60,000 nt of DNA from Adiantum capillus-veneris (Eukaryota > Streptophyta > Polypodiopsida > Polypodiales > Pteridaceae), in NCBI GenBank assembly GCA_014529385.2, contig CM043958.1, positions 76,025,169-76,085,168 on the forward strand. The letters are read 5' to 3'. Of the stretch, positions 22,240 to 31,854 are shown one piece after another. The translations under genes were made by a program, and so were the position numbers. Position 1 is the first letter of the stretch. Each line of letters opens with the position of its first letter. The notes below the pieces were generated by a model. That model was not told the DNA's origin. It was given only the letters and a program-made list of their open reading frames with translations, and made no database searches.

Positions 22240-25016
22240 GGACCAAATATGACCTCTGGGACCAAATAAACATGTCACATGGTGTGAGTGGAGGTCATAA
22301 GTGACTCTCGATGCTCAAAACTGGCTGAAATGAGTGTCGCAATAGAGAGTCCACATTGTGGTTGGGAGAGGAAGGTATGTAGGGAGAGCTCTTGGTTGAA
22401 TATATGTGGAAAAGAGGACCTACTATGGTCAAAAGTTGAGCACTCAAGTAGTGTGTGTTACTCACTCTCTCGCACTTAACAAGTGCATAAGGTGCAAAGT
22501 CGATGACACTCCTCGCCAATGTCCCAACGTCCTGTCTCGTAGCGTAGAGAATGGGAGCTAAGATGCATGGAAGCAATGGTGTAGATCACACTCAATGGGA
22601 TGGGCTCAAGGATGTAGGGATGGGTTTGGTTACCGCGCTCCAAGAAGAGGAGAGATTTGTAATTTGAGGCAATGTGTGTGGTGTAATGGCTGAAGCGAGA
22701 ACCTTCGAATTTCTCCCAAGCCATGATACATTGGCGTTGTAAGAAGGCCTCATAAAATTGGTAGTCGATCGACGCATCCTTGACCAAGTGACATGCATCC
22801 CATCTTCCAAACCATTTCTTGATGTCAAGCATCCACCCTGAACTTAGTATTTTGCTTCTGCATGTCTTTTGGACCTCTTGACTTGCTTCATATGCGATTC
22901 TAAGAAGTCGATACAAAGGGCTACGTTGTGTCTTAATCATGTACTCCACAACCCTTTGCATGCCCAAAGCCTCAATGGGAAGCGATCCGGACTCAAGAAG
23001 TAAGAGCATTTAGGGTGTTTGTGTCTTGACTTGGAGAAAGTTGGTGATGAGAAAACTCTTTTGGACATTCTCAAACTCTTTCCAAGTAGACTTTCCGATG
23101 CTACCACCCCACACCTCCACTCCATAAAGAAGCAGTGGTGTCACCATTGTGTCAAAGAGCTACTTTTTTAGAGCCCAACACTTGATCTCTCCAGCATTGC
23201 ACATGTTCTCAAATGCATAATAAGCCCTCTTTCCAGCTTCCAAGCGACACATTGCGCAATCCTTTCATCTATGATTGGATGGAACCTCAAGGGCAAGGTA
23301 ATTGAAGCTATCTACCACTTCAAGTTGCTCAATGTTGTATACAATGCATGGATTTTCATCATTGAGGGTCTTTACAAGCATAAACTTGGTTTTGGATCCA
23401 TTCACGATCAGCCCGCTATGTAGGCAAAAGCGTTCCAAGATACTCATAAGCTTTTGTGCATCTTCTAAAGTATGTGCCAAGAGCACTACATCATCGGCAT
23501 AAAGAAAAAGCATGATCACCGCATTTCCGATCTTAACCTCTTCTATGCCTTCTTATTGCATAAAATCAAGAACCATGCATTGCAATTCATCAATAAGTAG
23601 CCCAAAGAGGGTTGGGGAAAGTGGGCATCCTTGTTTGACACCAATGGTGCTTGCAAAAATTCTAAAATTCCATCCCCCCTACGTAGTCGACATATCACTT
23701 TCTCGTAGATGCGAAAGACTGCATGCATAAATTCTCTCGGCACTTGAAGGATTTGCATAAGTTTCCAAAGATTTCCTCGTGGTACCATGTCAAAAGCTTT
23801 CTTGAAATCCACGAAGCAACAATACAATTTTTTTCCTTTCGATCGAGACGCTTCCATAAGAACTCGAAGAGTGATAAGGTGATAAATAGTGCTATGATGC
23901 TTTCGAAAACCTACTTGGCCTAGCGCACATTTGCCATTATTTACAGCCCAAACACTTATCTTCTTCTCCATGATACATCCAAATAACTTTGCTATCAAAG
24001 AACCAACCATTATAGTGCGATAGTTGTTCACATTGTTTACATCTCCTCCTTTGTGCAAAGGTTTGATCCAATTTTCACTCCAATCATGAGGCATGCCATG
24101 CTGAAGTGCAAAGTTAAACATATTGCATATCCAATATTGTGTTTTCTTGCTTGTCCATTTAATCATTTCAGCCTTGACACCTTAAAGGTCCTCTGCCTTG
24201 CTGGTAGCAAAGTTCTCAAGCGCGCAACATACATCTTCAATGGTAAAGAAGGGAGGCATAAACGGAAGGAAGCTACAACACTCCATCTTATCAACATTGG
24301 GTTACTCATACAAGTTCTTGCAATGCATATACATATCCTCAAGAGTCAAGTCATCAAAGCTCTCAACACACTTGCCTTTTAGATTTTGCAAAAAATTGCC
24401 ACATGAATGTGCTTTCTCTTGCTCTAAAAGAAGTTTTTTTTTTTACTTCCCACCTTCTCCTCTTTTTTTGAACAAGTGCTTTGTATGTGTGTGAATGTTT
24501 CAAGTAACCTTCTTTGTCCTTGCTTGCATCCAACCTTAGCAAGTGTTTTCGGGCTTGACTACATTCCATGTCGAACCATTTCTTCTTGGTGCTACCTTTC
24601 TTATATCTTTTGCAAGACATGTGTTTCACCGAAAAGCATTCCCTCACACAAGAGAAAATTACTTCTTTGAAAACATTCCACTTGCATTCTAATGTTGGGC
24701 TCTCTTGATGCTCTGTCGTGCTTAACATTTGGTCCACCATATCAGCATATATAAGTGCTCGTTTGAAGTCTAGACGTAGGTACGAATGATTCACATCATA
24801 ATTGGAGGCTACATGCTCGGGTCTTTTGCCACACTTGAGGTCAATACATAGCATCCTATGATCTGATTCCGGACTCCATTCACCAAGTGTAAAGCTTTGT
24901 ATGCATTCTAGAGTGGCTTCCAAAAACAAGATATAGCCGATCACACTATCACCATTTTGCTTTCTACATGTAAAGTCATTGGTGCCTTGCCCCAAAGAGA
25001 CATTAATATTCAGCAA
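22240..25016 (-). pseudogene. LINE retrotransposon ORF2, 5'-truncated and decayed
   Basis: In minus-strand order it has the C-terminal part of an apurinic endonuclease-like domain (GDSVIGYILFLEA, WSPESDHRML), a linker, and a non-LTR reverse transcriptase (WIKPLHKGGDVNNVNNYRTI, GFRKHHSTIYHLITL, CFVDFKKAFDMVPR, then FLYADDVVLLAHT). The segment after that has the FDTMVTPLLLYGVEVWGG motif and ends in a zinc-finger-like tail (RWDIGEECHRLCTLCTC, stop at 22476). The reverse transcriptase Asp pair (YADD) is intact. Frames change between 24363 and 24166 and between about 23600 and 23519, and several stops occur, so it is inactive. The endonuclease N-terminus is missing upstream of 25016. Such enzymes copy their own RNA at nicked target DNA. 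Confidence 0.9.
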
Positions 25017-25098
25017 CTCCTCACATCAAATCATAATCATTTTTTACTAAAAGATGATTAACAAGTTTCTCCTTGTGATGAGACAGTGGGTGTATATC

Positions 25099-25102
<4 letters not shown>

Positions 25103-25140
<38 letters not shown>
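25103..25140. repeat. (GA)n microsatellite
   Basis: Uninterrupted GA run just upstream of the truncated LINE end. Confidence 0.97.
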
Positions 25141-25144
<4 letters not shown>

Positions 25145-25260
25145 AGAAGCAGATTAGTGCTGCCTCCAATAAATCTAGGACTCTAAATCTATTTTGTAGA
25201 AGGGAATTCAGATAACCAATCTACTAGATTTGGGCAATAAAAAGGAATTTTTAACCGGCC

Positions 25261-25302
25261 TCTCTCTCTCTCTCTCTCTCTCTCTCAAACACACACACAC
25301 AT
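25261..25302. repeat. (CT)n with (CA)n microsatellite
   Basis: CT run followed by AA and a CA run. Confidence 0.95.
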
Positions 25303-25329
25303 GTGGGTGTATGTGTGTGTATACTACTT

Positions 25330-25720
25330 TACATAAAACAAATGTATCAATTTAAGTACACATAACAAAAAAAGGGCAATTTGGGTGGATATTGTGTCAT
25401 TTGATGAAAATCTAATTTTGAAGATATATTTAACTTTGTCTTTTCAAGGGGCTTTTTTGGAACCAATACTAATATTAGTTAGAATTTGTGCAAGTTTATT
25501 ATTCAAATTTTAAAATGAACTATAAAGAAACACTTCTATATCCTTTCTTAAAGTGCTTGAAAAGTTGTTGAACTTTAGGCACCTGTGTTGTTATCTCTCC
25601 TCCCCCAATTTGTCAGTTACTATAGTGAGAGTGCGTATATATGTGTTTTCACATGAGAGAGACACTAAAAAAAACTCAAATATTGAGTATGTTTTTAGGA
25701 AGAGAGGGGCTTGCTTGCTT
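25330..25720. repeat. Third copy of the 377-bp family, diverged
   Basis: Shares ATGTATCAATTTAAGT, TTTCAAGGGGCTTTTTT, CTTTCTTAAAGTGCTTGA and GAGAGACACTAAAAAAAACT in the same order as the 21.3-22.1 kb copies. The G-box is lost. Confidence 0.7.
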
Positions 25721-25768
25721 ATGGAAAAGTTGGGCCATGGGCTAGCTCAAAATGCATTAGTATGGAGG

Positions 25769-25783
25769 GAGAGAGAGAGAGAG

Positions 25784-25832
<49 letters not shown>
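25769..25832. repeat. (GA)n microsatellite
   Basis: GA run with one CACA interruption near 25785. Confidence 0.95.
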
Positions 25833-25835
<3 letters not shown>

Positions 25836-25958
25836 AGAGTTGGAAATTTGCAAAGAAAGGAGGTTTGTGGACACTCCATTCCATTCTAAGAATTTGCAAG
25901 AGCACATGCACTTTCATGAATCAACTTCTTCTGAGATGGTAGATAGGCCAGTATCAGT

Positions 25959-25967
25959 GCGTGTGCA

Positions 25968-26036
<69 letters not shown>
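25959..26036. repeat. Compound (GT)n(GA)n microsatellite
   Basis: GT run passing into a GA run, adjoining the 3' tail of the ORF1 retroposon to its right. Confidence 0.97.
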
Positions 26037-26041
<5 letters not shown>

Positions 26042-26143
26042 ATCCACGGAGGTCATATATGACCTATGGGACAAAAAACACAACATTACAACGATTCATT
26101 CTCAGTGTGGGCTGATTCATATCAGTTAAGGACTGAGTGTCCA

Positions 26144-26879
26144 TCAAGAGGGTAGGGTAGGGTAGGGTAGGGTGGGGAGAGCTAGCTTGGGATTTCGGAA
26201 TTCCTGGATGATCGCTTTGCCACCTCGATAGACTGCCCATTTTCCTTGCTTACGCGCTTCATGCACCTTCTTAAGCTCGCTCACTTTACTCTTGAGTTGA
26301 TTCATGGTCAACTCTTCTGCAATCCAAAGCTTGGTTTCTTTGAGAAGGCGGGATTGACGTAGAAACTTCACCCGCTCCTCTTTGGTCTTGAAGGTAAGGA
26401 CACAATGCTCGGGACTCACATGACGATGTGTATCATTGATCCAAGCGACATCCTCTGACTTGATGTTGACTGGCTCAATAATGTTGTTAAGTTTGATGAT
26501 TGCCTCTTCAAGGGTGTCCTCAACAGTGCACCACTGCAAAGGGAGCCCACCGATGCGTACCTTGAGGGCATTATCTTCTTGAGATTTTTGCTCGGAGATT
26601 TCCTTTGTTACACACATCTTTACTTGGGCGATGGTTGTTGAGTGAACTTGGCTAACCTTTGCCTCAACCTCCTTTACCTTGTCGGTGGTGAGGTCATCCC
26701 ATAGACTTGAATTGTTCTTCTAATTTGCTCAGGCGAGATTTGAGTTCAAAGTTGTCCTCCAAGACTCTATCAAGAGTTGCTTGCAATTGCGTGATGCGAT
26801 CAAGTTTGCTAGGGGTTTCCAGCACTGTTGTAAAGCTCGGTCTTGCTTTGGCAGGGGTCTTTGGAGTAGCCATCCCTGT
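26144..26879 (-). pseudogene. LINE ORF1-like protein, ORF1-only copy
   Basis: From ATG 26879 the frame encodes MATPKTPAKARPSF, a coiled-coil stretch (LDRITQLQATLDRVLEDNF, LKSRLSKLEEQF) and a TGA at 26694. One base out of frame it continues into an RRM-like core (ALKVRIGGLPLQW, HCVLTFKTKEERVKFL) and a C-terminal basic domain (KLWIAEELTMNQLKSKV, ARKQGKWAVYRGGKA). That order (coiled coil, RRM, C-terminal domain) is the L1 ORF1p nucleic-acid chaperone layout. No ORF2 follows it: a short tail and a microsatellite come next. The C-terminus runs into a TAGGG-type repeat. Confidence 0.75.
26150..26177 (+). repeat. GGGTA pentanucleotide repeat with G-quadruplex potential
   Basis: Five GGG runs spaced by TA, then GGTGGGG, on the plus strand. 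It overlaps the last codons of the ORF1 frame. Confidence 0.9.
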
Positions 26880-27005
26880 GCTTGAGGGGATAAAGGGAAC
26901 CAACCCACTGACTCGCGAGTTCCAGAGGGAAAAGCCTTTGAGAATGATCAAGGCTTCAAACCTTTGAAAAAGTTATGAACTTCAAAACTTTAAGAAGGCT
27001 TTAAC

Positions 27006-27008
<3 letters not shown>

Positions 27009-27077
<69 letters not shown>
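27009..27077. repeat. Compound (GT)n(GA)n microsatellite
   Basis: Same order as at 25959-26036, and again directly left of an ORF1 tail copy. Confidence 0.97.
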
Positions 27078-27080
<3 letters not shown>

Positions 27081-27099
27081 AAGATAGATTTCATTATTG

Positions 27100-27402
27100 T
27101 CCATGGAGGTCAGATATGACCCATGGGACTAAAACAAGCATTACATCTAGTTTTGCGGGGTGAAGATATGAGCTACTTATCAGTTAGGGACTGAGTGTCC
27201 ATCAAGGGGAGAAGGAAAAAAGGAAGAATGAAGAGAACAATAAAAAAACCTAAGGAGAGTCAAGTGGAGTTGGAGCTAGCTTGGGAGTTCAAAACTCTTG
27301 GATGATGGCTTTATCGCCACGGTATATGCCCATATACCTTGTTTACGAGCTTCATGCATCTTCTTGAGCTTGCTTGCTTTAAGCTTCAGTTGATTTGTGG
27401 TC

Positions 27403-27405
<3 letters not shown>
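27100..27405 (-). pseudogene. Second LINE ORF1 C-terminal fragment with tail
   Basis: The minus strand encodes LTTNQLKLKASKLKKMHEAR followed by KQGIWAY, a diverged copy of the ORF1 C-terminal domain at 26.2-26.3 kb. Its downstream tail (GACTGAGTGTCCATCAAG on the plus strand and a GGTCAGATATGACC near-palindrome at 27107-27122) matches the tail of the first copy. It is cut on its 5' side by a GA microsatellite at 27406. Confidence 0.7.

Positions 27406-27466
<61 letters not shown>
27406..27466. repeat. (GA)n microsatellite
   Basis: Long uninterrupted GA run at the truncation point of the ORF1 fragment. Confidence 0.97.
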
Positions 27467-27471
<5 letters not shown>

Positions 27472-27789
27472 TGGCATTGATCAATCAAAGGCAGATAGGG
27501 GGAGAGTGAAAGAGAGATCAGAGAGAGGTTTATTTTGGACAATTGCTTAAGTCAAAGTATCCCTAGTTTTTGGTAAAAGATGATAAATGGAGTTTTCCTT
27601 GCAGTGAAATAGTGGATCGACTACACGCACAAGTAGATAGATAAGCAAGTAGAGAGAGAGAGAGAGGAGAGAGACAAGCTCACCTTAAAAAAACCTCAGA
27701 CGTTGGACCTTTAAATTGAGAGAGGATGAGAGTAGCCTCAGAAAGATAGGCACTTGCACCAAAAACACACTCTATAGACTCCATTTAGA

Positions 27790-28060
27790 TCTCTGCATTC
27801 AGTGTGTGTACGCATGCATGCACAAGAGAGACACTAAGGAAAAGTCAAAAGGTTGAGTATGTTTCTACGAATGTATCAGCTTAAATGTGTCTCATAGAAA
27901 AAAGGTAAATTTGAGGGGGGGTTTCTCTTCAATGCAAATTAGAATTTAAAAGATCTATATTTGGATTTTTATTTTCAAGGGGTTTTTTCAAGACCACTAT
28001 CGATATTATTTAAAAAACTGTGTAATTTCATATTTTACATGTTTAAGACCATATTAGGTA
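27790..28060. repeat. Fourth, partial copy of the 377-bp family
   Basis: Contains GCACAAGAGAGACACTAAGG, ACGAATGTATCAGCTTAAAT, GTAAATTTGAGGGGGG and TTTCAAGGGGTTTTTTC, then ends near 28060. Confidence 0.75.
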
Positions 28061-28539
28061 AAGTGGAAAAATCCCAATTCCCAGGTTGGACAACTTTCAA
28101 TATATCATGTATAAAATATAGAGATTTTGTCAAAAATTTGAGTTTTCTTAAGGTCTCATTCCACTTTATGCACATACAACACACAATGAAAACAACTAAA
28201 ATATCATGGTTTCAATCAATTGGATTATTAGGAGAGGAGTATATTGCATCCATTATCGTTGTCTATGTTCTACTGTCCTACCTACAACTTATCTCAACAT
28301 GGAGAGCTTGGTTTCTAGGTCCACCACTTGTCCAAGTTAATGTAAAAGTGACTCAAGGTTCACAACTTGTGAAAGCAAGGATCCATTGAGGAATACAATC
28401 CACTTGGCTATTTTTCCTTAATTTATTGCATGTGACATTTAAGCAAGGTCCACTTCTAATCTATAACTTCTTAATTTGAGGCATGGGGCATACATAAAAT
28501 ATGTAGCATATGCTCTATTGCCTCATAGGAAGGTTGGTT

Positions 28540-30030
28540 TCAAGGTGCACTTATCCATGCTAGCCTATCTTGGAGAAATGATGGAGCTTGCTTCTCTCCT
28601 TGTTTCAATGGAGACTAGCTTGGACAAGTGATGGACCTTTGCTTCTCTCTATGTTTCAATAGAGTTAGCTTGGACAAGTGGTGATTTTGGAACAAAACCC
28701 CCATGTAAAACATATCATGGGTATTCCAAGTGATTAGAAAGATTACCATTTAAGATATAACCTTATAGGTTGGACAACTAGATCTTGGCTTGGAGAAATG
28801 GTGGACCTTTGATTCTCTCCATGTTTCAATGGAGTCTATCTTGGAGAAATGGTGGAGCTTGCTTCTGTCCATGTTTCAATGGATCCTAGCTTGAACATTT
28901 GGTGGACCTTTGCTTCTCTCTATGTTTCAATAGAGTTAGCTTAGACACGTGGTGGATCTTCAAAATAAACCAACTACTATCAATGTTGCCTAGCTTGGAC
29001 AAGTGGTGGAGTGTTTCTCTACTCCATGTTTCAATGGATCTTAGCTTGGACAAGTGTTGGACCTTAAAACAAAAACCCCATGTACAACATAGAATGGATT
29101 TTCTAGATTTTAATGGAGTCTAGCTTTAACAAATGGTGGAGCTTGTCTTCATCCATGTTTCAATGAAACTAGCTTGGACAAGTGGTGGACCTTGTAACAA
29201 ACCCTCCCATGTACAACATATCATTGGTTTTCTAAGTGATGGGAAGGAATACCATTCAAGATATAAACTTATAGCTTGGATAAGTAGCTGACTTTAAAAC
29301 CAAATTCATCATAATACAATGAAATACAGGTCAGCCAATTCCTAAATCTTGAGACCAAACCTCCCATGCTATTAGAGATAATATATTGGATAAGTGGTGG
29401 ACCTTCTATTATTTTCCCATGCCTAGTTTAGACAACCGGTACACTTCGCAGCTATAAAGGTTGGACGAGTTGTGGAGCCTTGTTTCTATCCATGTTTTAA
29501 TGGATCCTAGCTTGGACAAGTGGTGGACCTTGGAAAAAAGCTTCCATGTACAACATATATGAGGTTTTCCATGTTTTAATGGAACCTATCTTGGACAAAT
29601 GGTGAAGCTTTCTTCTCTCCATGTTGATTTTGGAACTACCTTAGACAAGTGGTGGAGCTTTTCTTTTCTACTCTTCATAATACAATGAAGTATATGTTGG
29701 TTACATGGTGAATCTTAAGGCCAAACCTCCCATTTTACTAGAGATGATAGGTTGGACAAGTGGATCAACCTTCTATCATTTCTCCATGACTATATTGGAC
29801 AATTAGTAGACATAACATCTCTCTATGTTTTCTAGAGATGAGCTTGGACAAGTGATGGACCCTACTTCTCTCTCCCTTGGTTTACTAGTTTGAAGACTCA
29901 GTAGTATATATACTTTCTTAGATCTAGCTTGAACAAGTGGTGGACCTTGCATCCACAATCTTAATTCAGTACAAAAAAGTATATGAAAAAATAATATAGG
30001 AATCTTGGTTTGAAGGTCAAGCAATTAGGT
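28540..30030 (+). repeat. Minisatellite block, forward orientation
   Basis: Diverged units of about 50 bp with the core AGCTTGGACAAGTGGTGGA followed by TTCTCTCCATGTTTCAATGG. One core at about 28317-28338 (TCCACCACTTGTCCAA) is in the opposite direction and marks the block edge. Short open frames inside are by-products of the repeat. Confidence 0.9.
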
Positions 30031-30715
30031 TCCAAATGCACATAATAATATATTTTCCACCCATATTAAAAGAAAGTTAAATATGTTATTACCAAATTGA
30101 CAAAGGTAACGTCCAAGAATTATATCTTTCCATCTTGTCAGATCTAAATCTTCATCAAGGCGACATGCATGTATACATCAACTTTCAAGCCATTCAAGAA
30201 TACATGCACTTAGATTCCATAGTTTTGTTTTCAAAGTCTTTTAGGTTCTAAAACTCTTTCACATAAAGTATGTAATGACAAAATTCTTGAAGCAAACATT
30301 TGTGCCCAAGAAAAAGATCCCTCTCACATATTTAAAGTCCATGAATTCTCTGATCCACACTTACAAGTTTTATTTTGACATCAAACATCAATTCTTTCAT
30401 AGTTCCAAATAAATGCAACCTCGATATGAATTGACAAAAAATGAATTTCTTTTACTATATGACCCAACATAGGCCCCAATCAAATAAAAAATGAGTCCCC
30501 AAAAATTTGGGTGCACTCTAGCAATACGTCAGAGTCCCCTTACAATAGGATGCACTCCAATAGTACATTGAAGTCCCCTTAGAGTAGGGTGCACTCCATT
30601 CAAGTGTTCATAAAATTGACACACCTTTTTTTTTAAAAAAAAAGACTATATCAAATTATACAAATGTTGAAAGATACACATTAGAATAAAAAAAGCATCT
30701 TATAGCCATATTTAT
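30031..30715. other. Unassigned DNA downstream of the NIF-like exon
   Basis: Probably the 3' flank of the gene ending at 30716. Positions 30505-30600 hold three imperfect copies of GTGCACTCC...AAGTCCCCTTA, about 45-55 bp apart. No other feature is seen. Confidence 0.4.
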
Positions 30716-31493
30716 TCAATGCTTTCGTGTTGACAAGTACACACCAAGGACATAATTTGTCTCAGAATCACTATACTGATTTACAATTGTGTTGTATGTA
30801 TAGACTCTCTTATCTCTTGCATACAACCATCCTACCAACCATGGAATTATGGTTCTCTGCAAGAAGTTTTGAAGTTGCTCGGAAGTTTGCCTCCACATCT
30901 TTGGAAATATAAGATATGTCCCTGGCATGTTCCACATCACCCTATATGGAGTGTCATCAAAAATTAAGGTATTGTTTGCATCCAAATCCTCAAATATCTT
31001 CCAAATATCACTCAGATTTTTGTGATAAACCCTTGTAAATCCTAATATGATATTTGGATTTTGGCAATTTTTGTTACTCATAAACACCTTGAACTTGGTA
31101 TACTGCTCAGGAAAACACTTTTGTGTGATGCGTTGCACCCTTGTTAAGTTATAGAAACTCCATATCCATAGCTCAAAGTATTCAGCACAAAAATCCAAAA
31201 AACTTTGTGCGTCTGGTTGCACCACATGATAAACTTCATCTTTGTCCTCCACAAGTCGCATGTGTTGAGCCCAAGATGGCATAGAATCTCCATGTTTCAT
31301 TTCAACTGTCTTGAGAAGTAACCCCTCTAGATCCAAGATAAGTACTCTTTTGATGTCCTTGAAAGCAAGTGGTAGGTGATAAGGAGGTGATTCATTCCTT
31401 GGACAAGGTCTTGGAGGAGGTTGGATGGGTAATTCAATAGTTTTCTTCAATTTATGCCAGCATATAGCCAATCCATTTTTCTGTAATGGTTCT
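30716..31493 (-). CDS. NIF/FCP1-like HAD domain exon, probable pseudophosphatase
   Basis: A 251-residue open stretch plus a short 5' extension to an acceptor, TCTTTAATTTCAG|AA, at 31494. The domain has motif I LILDLEGLLL (residues about 44-53), motif II LWIWSFYNL (101-109), a lysine in YHKNLSDIWK (151) and motif III TLIFDDTPYR (168-177). This is the NLI-interacting-factor/FCP1 fold that removes phosphate from the RNA polymerase II C-terminal domain. The canonical DxDx(T/V) is D-L-E-G-L here, so the second Asp is Glu and activity is doubtful. There is no in-frame ATG near the start, so it needs an upstream exon. The entry phase (1) matches the exit of the exon ending at 36671. Minisatellite blocks lie on both sides. 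Confidence 0.7.
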
Positions 31494-31850
31494 GAAATTA
31501 AAGAACAAGAACACTTAATGCAAACACAACAATAGACATGAGTTTTACATTGTCTACCCTAAGGTTTTATTAGATACCAAAATCCATCTATGATCTACTC
31601 ATTAATAGAAAGAAAGTCAAATTAAAATCCTGACTCTTTTTTATGCTACACTCTCTCTTAGTCTCAATACCATGGAGTTCAACTAGACTTAAGTCAACTA
31701 ATAACTACTACTTTTGTTAAAGGTATGCTTGAAGTGTATAAGGCTTAACCAATGCTCTAGTGTAGAATGGGTATTTAGGTCTCAAGGTCTACCACTTATC
31801 CAAGCAAAGATCCATTTAGATATGGAAACCCAATTTTTCTTAATATAATG
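31494..31850. other. Short non-repetitive flank of the NIF-like exon
   Basis: Probable intron sequence. One minisatellite core (CTACCACTTATCCAAG) near 31788-31803 is in reverse orientation relative to the block that follows. Confidence 0.4.
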
Positions 31851-31854
31851 ATAT

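Noticed and set aside
26150-26177. Interstitial telomere repeat
   Set aside because: The unit is TAGGG, not the plant TTTAGGG, and it has only about five copies.
25553-27542. Open frames rich in alternating Arg/Glu or Ser/Leu
   Set aside because: Translations of GA/CT microsatellites.
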